Assembly (NCBI GenBank): GCA_000227505.4
Contig: AGIF02000001.1
Location: forward strand, 2,624,035 to 2,688,034
Direction: 5' to 3'
Length of the DNA stretch: 64,000 bases
DNA from: a gamma proteobacterium HIMB55
Lineage (GTDB): Bacteria > Pseudomonadota > Gammaproteobacteria > Pseudomonadales > Halieaceae
Part shown: in pieces, positions 1-9,659 of the stretch
Position numbering within the stretch: the first letter of the stretch is position 1
How the letters are laid out: each line of letters opens with the position of its first letter
The notes under the pieces: generated by a model
Databases searched by the model: none
The model's input: only the letters and a program-made list of their open reading frames with translations
What the model was told of the DNA's origin: nothing
Translations under genes and position numbers: made by a program

Positions 1-1087
1 CGCGCGCTATTGTAAACCAGCCGTGACCTTCGCTGTCAGCTATTCTTGACACATTGTTCTGGACAACACACATCACCGGTGTGATTTCGAGGCGAAAATG
101 GCTAAACGTATGACTGACAGCGGGCAGGATTGTCAGCGGTTTGATGGCGGCCAAGCCCTGCTTATCGAGCCATGATGTGACCGTGACATCTTCAGTATTA
201 TCCGACCCTTCTCTAGCGCCTTTGTCAGTGCTTTCGGGAATATTAGTCGGGTTATCTGCGTGATTTTTTGGAAAGGTATCGGCATGACTTGCCTCGGGAA
301 ATGACCAGAGACCGCCCCAGATTCCGCTCGGCGGTCGCCTTTCGAGTAATACCCGCCCTTGAGAAGCAACGCAGATAATGAAATGGGTGTCCCTGGTGGG
401 GATCTTTTTCTTAGGTTTCTTTCCAGGGTACGTAGCCTGGGTGCCAGAAATTCTCGCTTGGCAGTCTTCCGTCATTGGGCAGAACAAGCACTCAGGTTTA
501 GATTTGGTACAGAGCGTCGCACCTAAATCCATGATGCCTTGCGTGTAGTCAGCAGTTCGCTGCCGCGGCGTCACCGCCTCGGAGGCCCTCCAAAGCGCTG
601 CGAGCACATCGCTGCGCCCGGGCCATCCTTCAATGGCGTGGTAACGCGCCAGCACGCGTTTCACGTTGCCGTCCAAGATTGGCGCCCAGCCGCCATGTCC
701 CAGGGTAAGGATAGCGCCCGCGGTTGATCGACCAATGCCGGGCAGTGACTCCAAACCCTCGACCGAGTCTGGAAACTCTCCACCGTACTCTTCAGCTACG
801 ATGCAGGCGGTTTTATGCAAGTTCCGCGCGCGAGCGTAATAGCCGAGCCCAGTCCAGAGGCTCAGGACATCATCAATCGGTGCCTGCGCGAGGTCCGCTA
901 CTTTGGGGAACCTCGCCATGAAGCGCTCGTAGTAAGGAATCACTGTTGCCACTTGCGTCTGCTGCAACATGATCTCTGAAACCCATACGCGATAGGGCGT
1001 GCGATCTTGCTGCCAGGGCAAGGTCTTGCGTCCATGCTCGTCAAACCATGCGAGGAGCCGCTCGGAAAAGGGAGGAAGATCGGTCAT
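1..1087 (-). CDS. mutY: A/G-specific adenine glycosylase MutY (3' end cut by window edge)
   Basis: Base-excision repair glycosylase that removes adenine mispaired with 8-oxoguanine. Reading the minus strand from an ATG at 1087 gives 362 codons without a stop, so the C-terminus lies outside the window. Visible are the catalytic Glu38 in [10 protein letters not shown], the helix-hairpin-helix [12 protein letters not shown] at about 115-126, the catalytic Asp139 in ILDGNVKRV, and the four-cysteine iron-sulfur loop C-x6-C-x2-C-x5-C at about residues 195-211. The C-terminal NUDIX-like 8-oxoG recognition domain follows, with [11 protein letters not shown] near the edge. It diverges from hisB, with about 88 bp between the start codons. 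Family assignment is secure; only the end is unseen. Confidence 0.95.
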   Translation of the reverse strand, partial: MTDLPPFSERLLAWFDEHGRKTLPWQQDRTPYRVWVSEIMLQQTQVATVIPYYERFMARFPKVADLAQAPIDDVLSLWTGLGYYARARNLHKTACIVAEEYGGEFPDSVEGLESLPGIGRSTAGAILTLGHGGWAPILDGNVKRVLARYHAIEGWPGRSDVLAALWRASEAVTPRQRTADYTQGIMDLGATLCTKSKPECLFCPMTEDCQARISGTQATYPGKKPKKKIPTRDTHFIICVASQGRVLLERRPPSGIWGGLWSFPEASHADTFPKNHADNPTNIPESTDKGAREGSDNTEDVTVTSWLDKQGLAAIKPLTILPAVSHTFSHFRLEITPVMCVVQNNVSRIADSEGHGWFTIAR

Positions 1088-1175
1088 AAGATGAGCTGGC
1101 CGGCGCTTTGCTATACAATTCGCGGCCTAGTGTAGCGCCTCTCAGGTGCAGTCGACTTAAGTTTAGGAAATACAG

Positions 1176-1784
1176 ATGGACAACGCGCAAACGACAGCTC
1201 GTTCAGCAACGGTATCTCGTGACACCTTGGAGACCCAGATTACTGTCTCGGTCTGCCTCGATGGAACCGGTAAAGCAGAGTTTGATACCGGCTTACCCTT
1301 CCTTGAGCATATGCTGGACCAGATCGCGCGACACGGCATGGTCGACCTGAACATAAAAGCAAACGGTGACTTGCATATCGATGCACACCACACCGTCGAG
1401 GATATTGGCATCACCTTAGGACAAGCTCTCGCACAGGCCGTTGGTGACCGCCGTGGCATTTTGCGATACGGACATGCGTATGTGCCGCTCGACGAGGCTT
1501 TGTCACGTGTTGTCATCGACTTCTCTGGCCGTCCAAGCTTGCACTACAACGTGCCGTTTACTCGCGCTTCGGTGGGTGACTTTGATGTAGACCTGTTCTC
1601 GGAGTTCTTCCACGGATTGGTCAATCACGCTCAGCTCACTTTGCACATCGATAATCTCAAAGGCGAGAACAGCCATCATCAGGCCGAGACGGTGTTCAAA
1701 GCATTTGGCCGGGCATTAAGAATGGCTGTATCTGCGGACGAGCGCGCGCCCTCTGCAATGCCATCGACCAAAGGCGTTTTGTAA
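1176..1784 (+). CDS. hisB: Imidazoleglycerol-phosphate dehydratase HisB (monofunctional)
   Basis: Catalyses the dehydration of imidazole-glycerol phosphate to imidazole-acetol phosphate in histidine synthesis. At 202 residues it is the monofunctional form, without the N-terminal histidinol-phosphatase domain of the enterobacterial fusion. The metal-binding motifs are intact: H71-H72-x2-E75 and H167-H168-x2-E171. The ATG at 1176 is preceded by an AGGAAA ribosome site. First gene of the hisBHAF operon, with 4 bp to hisH. A TATACAAT stretch near 1112 could be the -10 box of the operon promoter, shared back-to-back with mutY. Confidence 0.97.
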   Translation: MDNAQTTARSATVSRDTLETQITVSVCLDGTGKAEFDTGLPFLEHMLDQIARHGMVDLNIKANGDLHIDAHHTVEDIGITLGQALAQAVGDRRGILRYGHAYVPLDEALSRVVIDFSGRPSLHYNVPFTRASVGDFDVDLFSEFFHGLVNHAQLTLHIDNLKGENSHHQAETVFKAFGRALRMAVSADERAPSAMPSTKGVL

Positions 1785-1788
1785 GTCG

Positions 1789-2436
1789 ATGTCAAAAACA
1801 GTTGCCGTTATCGATTACGGCATGGGAAACCTTCACTCGGTTGAAAGTGCGCTGCGCAAAGCAGGTGCGGATAGTGTTTCCGTAACGGATAAGCCAGATG
1901 CAATTCTGAAAGCGGATCGTGTCGTTTTTCCCGGTGTGGGCGCTATTCGCGATTGCATTGGGGAGTTCAAGCGGCTGGGTTGTGATGAAACCTTAAAGAC
2001 CGTGATTGAGGCAGGGACCCCAGTGCTCGGCATATGTGTTGGTATGCAATCGCTGATGACCCGCTCCGAGGAGAACGGTGGCGTTGCCTGTCTCGATTGG
2101 TTGCAGGGACCTGTCACACGATTTCCCCAGGATCATCGAGACACGAGGGGCGTTAAGTTGAAAGTGCCTCACATGGGGTGGAACCGCGTCAGTCAGAAAT
2201 CGAATCATCCAATGTGGAACGGAATCGAGGACGACGCGTATTTCTATTTTGTTCATAGCTTTTATGTGCCCGCGGATCAGTGTGATTCGGTAGCGGGCAC
2301 CTTCGAATACGGTTTGCAGGGGGCTGCTGCAGTTGCTCAAGGGAATGTCTTTGCGACGCAATTTCATCCTGAAAAAAGCCACGACACTGGCATAAAGCTG
2401 TTAGCTAATTTCCTTGATTGGGACGGGACATGTTAG
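1789..2436 (+). CDS. hisH: Imidazole glycerol phosphate synthase glutaminase subunit HisH
   Basis: Glutamine amidotransferase subunit that hands ammonia to HisF. The class I triad is present: Cys83 in GICVGMQS, and His193 and Glu195 in FHPEKS. The length of 215 residues is normal for HisH. Its stop overlaps the start of hisA by 7 bases, so the two are translationally coupled. HisF, the partner subunit, is two genes downstream in the same operon. Confidence 0.97.
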   Translation: MSKTVAVIDYGMGNLHSVESALRKAGADSVSVTDKPDAILKADRVVFPGVGAIRDCIGEFKRLGCDETLKTVIEAGTPVLGICVGMQSLMTRSEENGGVACLDWLQGPVTRFPQDHRDTRGVKLKVPHMGWNRVSQKSNHPMWNGIEDDAYFYFVHSFYVPADQCDSVAGTFEYGLQGAAAVAQGNVFATQFHPEKSHDTGIKLLANFLDWDGTC

Positions 2437-3170
2437 TAATTCCAGCAATAGACCTTAAAGACGGGCAATGCGTTCGCTTGCGCCAAGGCGATATGGACGA
2501 CAGCACAGTCTTTTCCGATGATCCTGTTGCAACGGCTGAGCAATGGGCTCAGGCGAGCGCTCGCAGACTTCACATGGTCGACCTTAATGGCGCCTTTGCC
2601 GGTACGCCCAAAAACGCAGCTGCTGTGAAGGCGATCACTCAAGCCTTGCCCGATCTCCCTGTTCAGATCGGCGGTGGTATTAGGGACTGCAATACCATCG
2701 AAAGCTATTTAAACGCTGGCGTGAGCTACGTCATCATTGGTACAGCTGCGGTAAAGAATCCGGAGTTTGTGCGCGAGGCCTGCGAACGCTTCCCCGGCCA
2801 CATCATTGTCGGTATCGATGCGAAAGCCGGTTTCGTTGCCACGGACGGCTGGGCTGAGACCAGTACCGTTCAGGCGGTCGATTTGGCGCGTGATTTTCGC
2901 GACGCGGGGGTAGAGGCGATTGTCTACACGGACATTGAGCGCGACGGCATGATGCAGGGCGTCAATATCGCCGCCACAGTTAACCTCGCAGTAGAAGGTG
3001 GCCTGCCTGTCATCGCCTCCGGCGGCGTGACAAACATCGACGATATTCGCGGCTTAGCTGAGGTTGCACATAACGGCATCGTAGGCGCGATTACAGGGCG
3101 AGCGATCTACGAAGGTACGCTCGATGTGGCTGAAGCTCAGGCGCTTTCAGATCGGATGACACGCGGCTGA
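2430..3170 (+). CDS. hisA: ProFAR isomerase HisA
   Basis: 1-(5-phosphoribosyl)-5-[(5-phosphoribosylamino)methylideneamino]imidazole-4-carboxamide isomerase, a (beta/alpha)8 barrel. The chosen start is the ATG at 2430, giving [12 protein letters not shown] with catalytic Asp8 at the usual position. An upstream in-frame ATG at 2418 lies deeper inside hisH and adds four residues not typical of the family. The second catalytic aspartate is in VYTDIERDG. 246 residues, normal length. It overlaps hisH by 7 bases and hisF by 1 base (TGATG). Confidence 0.96.
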   Translation: MLVIPAIDLKDGQCVRLRQGDMDDSTVFSDDPVATAEQWAQASARRLHMVDLNGAFAGTPKNAAAVKAITQALPDLPVQIGGGIRDCNTIESYLNAGVSYVIIGTAAVKNPEFVREACERFPGHIIVGIDAKAGFVATDGWAETSTVQAVDLARDFRDAGVEAIVYTDIERDGMMQGVNIAATVNLAVEGGLPVIASGGVTNIDDIRGLAEVAHNGIVGAITGRAIYEGTLDVAEAQALSDRMTRG

Positions 3171-3937
3171 TGGCGCTCGCAAAGCGGATCATTCCCTGCC
3201 TGGATGTTGATCAGGGTCGCGTGGTCAAGGGCGTCAATTTCGTCGGCATTCGTGATGCAGGTGACCCTGTTGAGATCGCGCGTCGTTACAATGACGCTGG
3301 TGCCGACGAAATTACCTTTCTCGATATAACAGCAAGCCACGAGCAGCGAGATACCACCTATCGCACTGTCGAACAGATAGCGTCCGAGGTGTTTATTCCC
3401 CTCACCGTTGGCGGTGGGGTGCGCGCTGTCAGTGATATTCGAACCTTGCTTAACGCCGGTGCCGACAAGGTCAGCATAAACACCGCAGCCATCTTTAATC
3501 CCGAGCTTGTGAAGGAAGCTGCCGATCGATTTGGGTCGCAGTGCATCGTTGTCGCCATGGATGTGAAAGGTCTCGGCGATGGCTCGGGACGTTACGAGCT
3601 TTTCACCCACGGAGGCAGGAAGCAGACGGGTCTCGAAGCGGTAGCATGGGCTGAGAAAATGGCTGAATTTGGTGCTGGAGAGATTTTGCTCACCAGTATG
3701 GATAGAGACGGCACCAAGGACGGCTACGACCTCGGAATTACGCGCGCTATTTCAGATGCAGTCGATATTCCTGTCATTGCTTCAGGCGGTGTGGGAAATC
3801 TTGACCACCTCGTTGATGGTTTCACCGAGGGTGGTGCCGACGCGGTCCTTGCGGCCAGTATCTTTCATTTCGGCACTTATACAGTCGGTGAGGCCAAAGA
3901 GCACCTAGCAAAAGCCGGCATTCACGTCAGGCGGTAG
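3170..3937 (+). CDS. hisF: Imidazole glycerol phosphate synthase cyclase subunit HisF
   Basis: Cyclase subunit that, with HisH, turns PRFAR and ammonia into imidazole-glycerol phosphate and AICAR. The barrel begins [21 protein letters not shown] with catalytic Asp12, and the second catalytic Asp is in [15 protein letters not shown]. 255 residues. It starts on the last base of the hisA stop codon (TGATG). It ends convergent with ctpA, leaving 24 bp between the stops and no clear terminator. Confidence 0.97.
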   Translation: MALAKRIIPCLDVDQGRVVKGVNFVGIRDAGDPVEIARRYNDAGADEITFLDITASHEQRDTTYRTVEQIASEVFIPLTVGGGVRAVSDIRTLLNAGADKVSINTAAIFNPELVKEAADRFGSQCIVVAMDVKGLGDGSGRYELFTHGGRKQTGLEAVAWAEKMAEFGAGEILLTSMDRDGTKDGYDLGITRAISDAVDIPVIASGGVGNLDHLVDGFTEGGADAVLAASIFHFGTYTVGEAKEHLAKAGIHVRR

Positions 3938-3961
3938 TTTGCCGGCGCCCGAATGAGAGGC

Positions 3962-5452
3962 TTACTCGGAACTTTCCGACTGCTCGTTATTCTGGCCGGA
4001 GTCAGTTGATTCTGCCTGTTTTGGCATCGCCGACTGCAAGCGCTTCGCATCGATACTTTTGTAAATGTTGATGCCTTTTAACAAGGTGAAGGCCTCGTAA
4101 AGTTGGTTGTCGTCTTCTCTAAGGCTCGCCATTTCCTCAGTCTCGGAGGCCTGAGTTTCCGATGAGTTTTTAAGGCTACGGTTCAAGTCAGCCTCGCGGA
4201 GCCGACGCCCTTGTTCGAGGTTAGTAAGCTTCGCACGCTCCACAACGACGTCGGGCACAATGCCATCTGCCTGAATCGATCGCCCGTTAGGGGTGTAGTA
4301 GAGCGATGTGGTCAATTTGAGAGCCTTGGTTTCGGAGACAGGCAATACGGTTTGGACAGAGCCCTTGCCAAAGCTGCGCGTGCCCATGATGACCGCTCTT
4401 CCTCTGTCCTGAAGCGCGCCGGCAATGATCTCCGATGCACTGGCGGAGCCGCCGTTTACCATCACCACAACGGGAACGCCTGGCAACAGCTCGCCCGGCT
4501 CTGCTTCTAGAACTGTCTTTGAGTCGGGGTGCCGCCCCTGAGTGTAGACAACTAGCCCGCCATCCAAGAAGTTACTGGCCATTTCCACACTGGCGTTTAG
4601 CACACCGCCAGGATTGTTTCTCACGTCGAGCACAACACCGTTAACCGGACCCTTTGCCAGCGCCTCATTGAGTGCATCCGTGACTTCTTTTCCCGAGTCC
4701 CGTTGAAACCGGGATACGCGAATAAGCCAATAGCCAGGGTCAATTTCTCTTGAACGGACACTGGGTACATCGATGATGCCGCGGGTAACGACCACATCAA
4801 AGGGCTGGCTCTCACCTGCGCGACCAATTTCTAGTGTCACCGTAGTGCCTTCAGGTCCCCGCATATACGTCGAGGATTCATTTGTCGACATGCCCTGAGT
4901 TGAGGTGCCGTCAATCTTTAAAATCACGTCTCCAGCTTGTAGTCCAGCATCTTCGGCGGGCGAGCCATCGATAGGTGTCACGATGGAAATAAAGCCGCCG
5001 CGGTAGCCAATCTCAATGCCCAGACCTGTGAATTGACCCTCGGTGGATTCCTGTAGGTTGCTGTAGCCGTCATCGGTTAAGTAGGCTGAATGAGGATCGA
5101 GACTGGTTAACATCCCTTTCACCGCCATCTCAAAAAGCTCGGCGCCAGTCACTTCTTCAACGTATCCCCGTCGAATAGCATCGAAGGTGTCGGCAAAGAG
5201 TTGCAGTTCGTCAAACGAGGTGCTGACAGTCTGATCCTGTGGAGTGATTTCTTGATGGGCCTCCTGAGATGAGCCTGAATCCAACTTGGGCTCGGTACTG
5301 GTTTCCTGCGTGGCCTCGGTTACAGACTCAGGGGTAACTGTGTCCGTGGACTGAGCCCATGCGCTTCCGGTGGCCAACATAGAGAGCGATACCGCGAGGG
5401 CTGGAATCAACATCGGCACTTGCAAGCGCTTTTCTTCTGGGGTTTTGACCAT
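3962..5452 (-). CDS. ctpA: C-terminal processing peptidase, S41 family (CtpA-like)
   Basis: Periplasmic serine protease. From the ATG at 5452 the protein has 496 residues: a signal peptide with a hydrophobic stretch ending SAWAQ, a Ser/Glu/Gln-rich linker, a PDZ domain (about 150-230) and the S41 domain. The catalytic Ser lies in NGGSASASEI and the Lys in RSFGKGSVQT. An open frame runs further upstream, to 5578, but that part lies wholly inside envC and lacks a signal sequence, so the 5452 start is preferred. It sits 7 bp after the envC stop. In Pseudomonas CtpA degrades peptidoglycan cross-link hydrolases and is likewise next to envC. The acidic, Ser/Glu-rich C-terminal tail is low complexity. 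Confidence 0.93.
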   Translation of the reverse strand: MVKTPEEKRLQVPMLIPALAVSLSMLATGSAWAQSTDTVTPESVTEATQETSTEPKLDSGSSQEAHQEITPQDQTVSTSFDELQLFADTFDAIRRGYVEEVTGAELFEMAVKGMLTSLDPHSAYLTDDGYSNLQESTEGQFTGLGIEIGYRGGFISIVTPIDGSPAEDAGLQAGDVILKIDGTSTQGMSTNESSTYMRGPEGTTVTLEIGRAGESQPFDVVVTRGIIDVPSVRSREIDPGYWLIRVSRFQRDSGKEVTDALNEALAKGPVNGVVLDVRNNPGGVLNASVEMASNFLDGGLVVYTQGRHPDSKTVLEAEPGELLPGVPVVVMVNGGSASASEIIAGALQDRGRAVIMGTRSFGKGSVQTVLPVSETKALKLTTSLYYTPNGRSIQADGIVPDVVVERAKLTNLEQGRRLREADLNRSLKNSSETQASETEEMASLREDDNQLYEAFTLLKGINIYKSIDAKRLQSAMPKQAESTDSGQNNEQSESSE

Positions 5453-5459
5453 TCTCAAT

Positions 5460-6716
5460 TTACCTTTTCGCTCGAATCCATTTGGCCGGATCAACTGGAA
5501 CGCCATCCGAGCGTATTTCAAAATAAAGCGCGGGATCGGTAGCGCCGCCACTCGAGCCAACTCTCGCAATTTCCTCACCTGGTGCCACCCATTCTCCGGT
5601 AGTTTTTAGGAGGCTTTCGTTGCGACCGTAGAGGCTCATCCATCCATTGCCGTGGTCAATGATAGTAAGCAAACCCTGACCTCTGAGCCAATCTGCGTAG
5701 ACAACGCGACCAAAATGTATCGCACGGACCGCGCTCCCGCGACTGGCGGGCATTAGCCAACCCTGCCAGCGAAGATCACCACGTTCTCGCTTCTGCCCAA
5801 AGCGGGTCTTACTGAGACTCTTGACAGGCGCGCTTAGTTCACCGGCTTTTGACGAAAAGTCTTCGAAGTCCCCGAGGAAATTGAGATCCGCAAGCCGTCG
5901 ACTCAGCTCGGTGAGCAGTGTATTCAACCGAGCGGAGTCTTCTTTTAGCGCGTCGATTTGCTGACCGTCGCGCTTAAGCAAAGCGCTGAGCTGCGCGATG
6001 ATATCGCGCTGATTTGCTCGCTGCGCTAGAAGCTCTCCTCGTTCTGACTCGAGGCGCTTTCTCGTTTTTTCTTGAACAAGTCGATTCGCTTCTTGGGCTT
6101 TTTGATTTGCATCTAACGCACCCACAGCTGTTTTAAATGAGTCTATTTCGGCAAGCTGCTTGCTCATCAATATGTCGAAGTAGGCGCGATGACGCTCGGT
6201 TTCGTGTGCATTGCTGTCGCCAAACAAAATCTTCAAGTCGCCACCCTGACGCAAAATTGAAAACGCGCCTAGCGCTTTCTCCAATTGTGATTGGCGCGCG
6301 CCAATGTCGCGGTTCAGTGTTACTGCCTCTGCCTCCAGATTATTGATGGTTCGACTCAAGGCTTCGATATTCCGGCGGCTTACATCTATCGACTGATTCG
6401 CTTCTGCGATCGCGGTGTCGGTCTCGCGAAGCGTTATTTGAAGCTCAGCGCGCTCGTTTGATCTCGATATGACCATGCCTTCAAGCGCCGCAATCGCCTG
6501 ATTGATCCGTTCGATTTCCGCTTTGGCTTCTTCTACCGTCGCGGGTTCAGGCGCAGGCTGATTATCTGTGGATTGTGCGATGGCAACATTGATCTCTGCA
6601 CTGAGCAAAAGTCCGATAACGACTGCGAAAAAGTGCAAAGGCCTTTGTAGCGGTGCGCGAACGGGCATCATTGGGGAGATTTGGAGCAAGCGATTGAGCG
6701 GCATGTAGACGGACAT
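5460..6716 (-). CDS. envC: Murein hydrolase activator EnvC (degenerate LytM/M23 protein)
   Basis: Periplasmic activator of cell-division amidases. It has a hydrophobic N-terminal segment (about 27-48, ending NVAIAQS), a long coiled coil (about 60-270) and a C-terminal LytM domain with the segments DHGNGWMSLYG and LYFEIRSDGVPVDP. Active M23 peptidases carry the zinc ligands HxxxD and HxH. Here the final HxH is YFE, as in E. coli EnvC, so the domain should bind amidases instead of cutting peptidoglycan. 418 residues, as usual for the family. It begins 18 bp after gpmI and is followed 7 bp later by ctpA. A second ATG at 6704 could be the true start. Confidence 0.93.
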   Translation of the reverse strand: MSVYMPLNRLLQISPMMPVRAPLQRPLHFFAVVIGLLLSAEINVAIAQSTDNQPAPEPATVEEAKAEIERINQAIAALEGMVISRSNERAELQITLRETDTAIAEANQSIDVSRRNIEALSRTINNLEAEAVTLNRDIGARQSQLEKALGAFSILRQGGDLKILFGDSNAHETERHRAYFDILMSKQLAEIDSFKTAVGALDANQKAQEANRLVQEKTRKRLESERGELLAQRANQRDIIAQLSALLKRDGQQIDALKEDSARLNTLLTELSRRLADLNFLGDFEDFSSKAGELSAPVKSLSKTRFGQKRERGDLRWQGWLMPASRGSAVRAIHFGRVVYADWLRGQGLLTIIDHGNGWMSLYGRNESLLKTTGEWVAPGEEIARVGSSGGATDPALYFEIRSDGVPVDPAKWIRAKR

Positions 6717-6734
6717 GCGGAGTATCAGGGCGCC

Positions 6735-8279
6735 TTATGAGACAGCTTTTAGCAGCGACTCGCCTGTCATAGCAGGCGGCTTGGGAAGACCCATAACATC
6801 CAACACGGTTGGCGCGATATCGGCCAGAATGCCCGGAGCGTTTCTGAAGCGCTTTTGTTGGCCACCAATGTAGAACAGGGGCACCGGTTCGGTTGTGTGT
6901 TGCGTATGGGGTTGTTCCGAATCGTGGTCATGCATTTGCTCGCAGTTACCATGATCGGCAGTGATCAACGCCTGACCACCGGCAGCAAGCACCGCTTTTT
7001 CGAGTTCGGCGATACAACTATCGAGCGTTTCAACTGCTTTTACAGCGGCGTCAAAATTCCCGGTATGGCCAACCATATCGCCGTTCGCAAAATTCACGAC
7101 AATCAGCTCGTGCGACTGATTTTCAATGCTGTTAATAACCGCAGCAGTGACTTCATTAGCCGACATTTCAGGTTGTAAATCGTAAGTGGCAACGTTTGGT
7201 GAAGGAATCAGCACGCGTTCCTCACCGTCAAATAAAGCTTCGCGCCCGCCGCTAAAGAAAAAAGTCACGTGGGCGTATTTTTCCGTTTCAGCAATGCGAG
7301 CTTGCTTCATTCCGCTGCTTGCAATGACCTCACCTAGGGTGTCTCCAATCACATCCGGTGCGAAGGCAACGCTTGCATTCAGACCCTCGTAATATTCGGT
7401 GGTGGCAATGAAAGACACTTCAGGTTGTCGACAGTCAAATTCGCTGAACCCCGGGTCAGTTAAGGCCTGAGTAAGCTGTCGCGCACGGTCCGCCCTAAAG
7501 TTCATAAATAGGACTGCATCGCCATCTGCGATAGGTGCAGCATCGCCAATGCGTGATGGTGCAACAAACTCGTCGTTCTCATCACGCGCATAAGCCGCGT
7601 CGAGCGATTCGAGTGCCGAGTCAAAACTAAATTCTGCCTCACCATCGACCAGCAGTTTGGTAGCCGATGCAATCCGATCCCAGCGCTTATCACGGTCCAT
7701 CGCAAAATAGCGGCCCTGTACCGTCGCTATCCGACCTACCCCCAATGCAGCTAACTCTGCCTCAGCCCGTTCCAGCGACGCCTGCGCACTTCGGGGCGGC
7801 GTGTCTCTTCCGTCGAGAAACGCATGGAGATAGATAGCCGAAGCGCCTCGCTTCTGGGCGAGCCGCGCTGCTGCAAAAATATGATTCTCGTGGCTGTGAA
7901 CACCGCCGGGCGAGAGGAGGCCGAATAAGTGCACCGCGCCACTGGCGGCGATCGCCTTGTCTATCGCACTGCAATAGGCTTCGTTTTCTTCAAAGTCGCC
8001 ATCATCAATGGCTTTGTCGATGCGCGTAATGCTCTGGTAGATGATTCGGCCTGAGCCCAAGCTCATGTGCCCGACCTCAGAATTACCCATCTGGCCTTCG
8101 GGAAGCCCAACGTCTAGTCCTGAGCCTGATACTAATGTGGATTCGCCCTCGCGCCATAGCCGGTCAAAAGTGGGTGTTGCCGCATGAAAAATAGCGTTGT
8201 TCTCGCTTGCCTCCCGATATCCAAAGCCGTCGAGAATGACCAAGACTGTAGGTGAAGCAAGCGAGCTAATAGGGGGCAT
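6735..8279 (-). CDS. gpmI: 2,3-bisphosphoglycerate-independent phosphoglycerate mutase
   Basis: Interconverts 3- and 2-phosphoglycerate with a manganese-dependent alkaline-phosphatase-type fold. The ATG at 8279 is chosen because GAGAGGAA lies just upstream and it gives 514 residues, the length of E. coli GpmM. An in-frame ATG at 8318 has no such site. Motifs: [12 protein letters not shown] (metal Asp), [14 protein letters not shown] with the catalytic Ser, the substrate segment [12 protein letters not shown], and [10 protein letters not shown] with metal ligands. First gene of gpmI-envC-ctpA, divergent from the rhodanese gene. Confidence 0.96.
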   Translation of the reverse strand: MPPISSLASPTVLVILDGFGYREASENNAIFHAATPTFDRLWREGESTLVSGSGLDVGLPEGQMGNSEVGHMSLGSGRIIYQSITRIDKAIDDGDFEENEAYCSAIDKAIAASGAVHLFGLLSPGGVHSHENHIFAAARLAQKRGASAIYLHAFLDGRDTPPRSAQASLERAEAELAALGVGRIATVQGRYFAMDRDKRWDRIASATKLLVDGEAEFSFDSALESLDAAYARDENDEFVAPSRIGDAAPIADGDAVLFMNFRADRARQLTQALTDPGFSEFDCRQPEVSFIATTEYYEGLNASVAFAPDVIGDTLGEVIASSGMKQARIAETEKYAHVTFFFSGGREALFDGEERVLIPSPNVATYDLQPEMSANEVTAAVINSIENQSHELIVVNFANGDMVGHTGNFDAAVKAVETLDSCIAELEKAVLAAGGQALITADHGNCEQMHDHDSEQPHTQHTTEPVPLFYIGGQQKRFRNAPGILADIAPTVLDVMGLPKPPAMTGESLLKAVS

Positions 8280-8448
8280 AGGGGTTCCTCTCAGCGAGGC
8301 TAATATTTTAGCAGTCATGTTGGTAAAAGATCACCCCAGATTGATGCCGAGTACCCATTCGTTTTGCGGTGATAGTGCCACTGGAGAGGGCTGTACGAAG
8401 CACGTATACTCGCGCCTTTAACACTGCCCGTGAGGTCAGATAACACCC

Positions 8449-8871
8449 GTGTCATTTAGCCATTTCCTGATTTTTATCTCCGAGCAGTGGGTGTTGGTGT
8501 TTGCGCTCTTACTGAGCTTGAACCTGCTGTTATTCACCGAGTCGCGTAAAGCCGGACCCGCATTGAGTCCACAGCAAGCTATTAATCTCACCAACAGGGA
8601 GGGTGGCGTGTTTCTGGATGTCAGAGATGCAAAGGAGTACAAGCGCGCGCACATCTCGGAGGCGGTCAATATTCCCTCAGCTAATTTGCAAGGGCGTCTG
8701 GGAGAGCTTGAGAATTACAGAGACAAGCCAGTGATTGTGGTCTGTCGCATGGGGACAAGCGCCGGTGCAGCCGTTAAGCAACTTCGAGCCAAAGGATTCT
8801 CTCAAGCGCAGCGAATGGCGGGCGGCATGATGAGTTGGGACGAGCAGCGATTGCCTGTTACGAACAAATGA
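8449..8871 (+). CDS. Membrane-anchored rhodanese-like protein (YibN family)
   Basis: 140 residues from a GTG start. One membrane segment (about 13-30) is followed by a rhodanese domain with FLDVRDAKEYKRAHI and the active-site loop VVCRMGTSAG, so the catalytic Cys is present. The family (E. coli YibN) may transfer sulfane sulfur; the true substrate is not known. It heads the yibN-grxC-secB order also found in E. coli and Pseudomonas, and overlaps grxC by four bases (ATGA). Confidence 0.9.
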   Translation: MSFSHFLIFISEQWVLVFALLLSLNLLLFTESRKAGPALSPQQAINLTNREGGVFLDVRDAKEYKRAHISEAVNIPSANLQGRLGELENYRDKPVIVVCRMGTSAGAAVKQLRAKGFSQAQRMAGGMMSWDEQRLPVTNK

Positions 8872-9128
8872 AGCCAGTAACTATTTACACGACTCAATGG
8901 TGCCCCTTTTGCGTCCGCGCGAAACGACTTTTGAGCAGCAAGAATATTACCTTCAACGAAATACCCGTTGACGGTGACGCGCCTTTGCGCGCGAAGATGG
9001 CTGCCATGGCTGGTGCGACAAGCGTCCCTCAGATATGGATTGGCGACCAGCACGTCGGAGGCTGCGACGAATTGTATAGCCTCGAGCGGCAACAACGATT
9101 AGATTCCATGCTTCAAAGCGAAGCGTAA
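8868..9128 (+). CDS. grxC: Glutaredoxin 3
   Basis: Small cytosolic thiol-disulfide oxidoreductase working with glutathione. 86 residues from the ATG at 8868, beginning MKPVTIYTTQWCPFC with the CPFC active site. The cis-proline motif TSVPQIWIG and the glycine pair HVGGCDEL bind glutathione. A longer reading from 8835 lies inside the rhodanese gene and is not needed. Translationally coupled to the gene upstream; secB follows after 27 bp. Confidence 0.97.
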   Translation: MKPVTIYTTQWCPFCVRAKRLLSSKNITFNEIPVDGDAPLRAKMAAMAGATSVPQIWIGDQHVGGCDELYSLERQQRLDSMLQSEA

Positions 9129-9155
9129 TAAACATCGAAGACAGGAGACACCGCA

Positions 9156-9659
9156 ATGGCGGAAGAGCAAGCTGCAGGTGCAGCACAAGATGATCAGGTA
9201 CAGCAGCAGTTCACGATGCAGCGCATGTACACCAAAGATATCTCATTCGAGTCACCAGCGACTCCCGATATCTTCCGTCAAAACTGGCAGCCAAGCGTCA
9301 ACGTCGATTTGAACACCCGTTCTTCAAAGGCCGATGACGACGGCAACCACGAAGTGGTCCTCTCGATCACTGTGACTGCAAAGATCGAAGAGAAAAATGC
9401 GTTCCTAGTTGAAGTGCAACAAGCGGGTATTTTCTTTGCATCAGGTATCGAGGCTGAGCCGCTTAAGCAGATTCTCGCAACCGTTGCGCCTAATATTTTG
9501 TTCCCTTACGCGCGTGAAGCGATTGACAACATCGTGGTCAAAGGCGGCTTCCCGGCCTTGATGCTAGCCCCTGTAAATTTTGATGCGCTGTACGCGCAAG
9601 CAATGGCACAACAAGCAGCGCAGGGTGGTGATCAGCCCGCTGAGGGCGCTACTCACTAA
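9156..9659 (+). CDS. secB: Protein-export chaperone SecB
   Basis: Tetrameric cytosolic chaperone that keeps preproteins unfolded and delivers them to SecA. 167 residues; the core reads QRMYTKDISFESPATPDIFRQNWQP, as in other SecB proteins, and NILFPYAREAIDNIVVKGGFPALMLAPVNFDALY near the end is the family hallmark in two adjoining parts. AGGAGA lies before the ATG. Its TAA shares bases with the ntrC stop on the other strand (CTAA at 9656-9659). Confidence 0.97.
   Translation: MAEEQAAGAAQDDQVQQQFTMQRMYTKDISFESPATPDIFRQNWQPSVNVDLNTRSSKADDDGNHEVVLSITVTAKIEEKNAFLVEVQQAGIFFASGIEAEPLKQILATVAPNILFPYAREAIDNIVVKGGFPALMLAPVNFDALYAQAMAQQAAQGGDQPAEGATH

Noticed and set aside
5453-5578. N-terminal extension of ctpA from 5578
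   Set aside because: This part lies within envC and would bury the signal peptide; the ATG at 5452 follows the envC stop.
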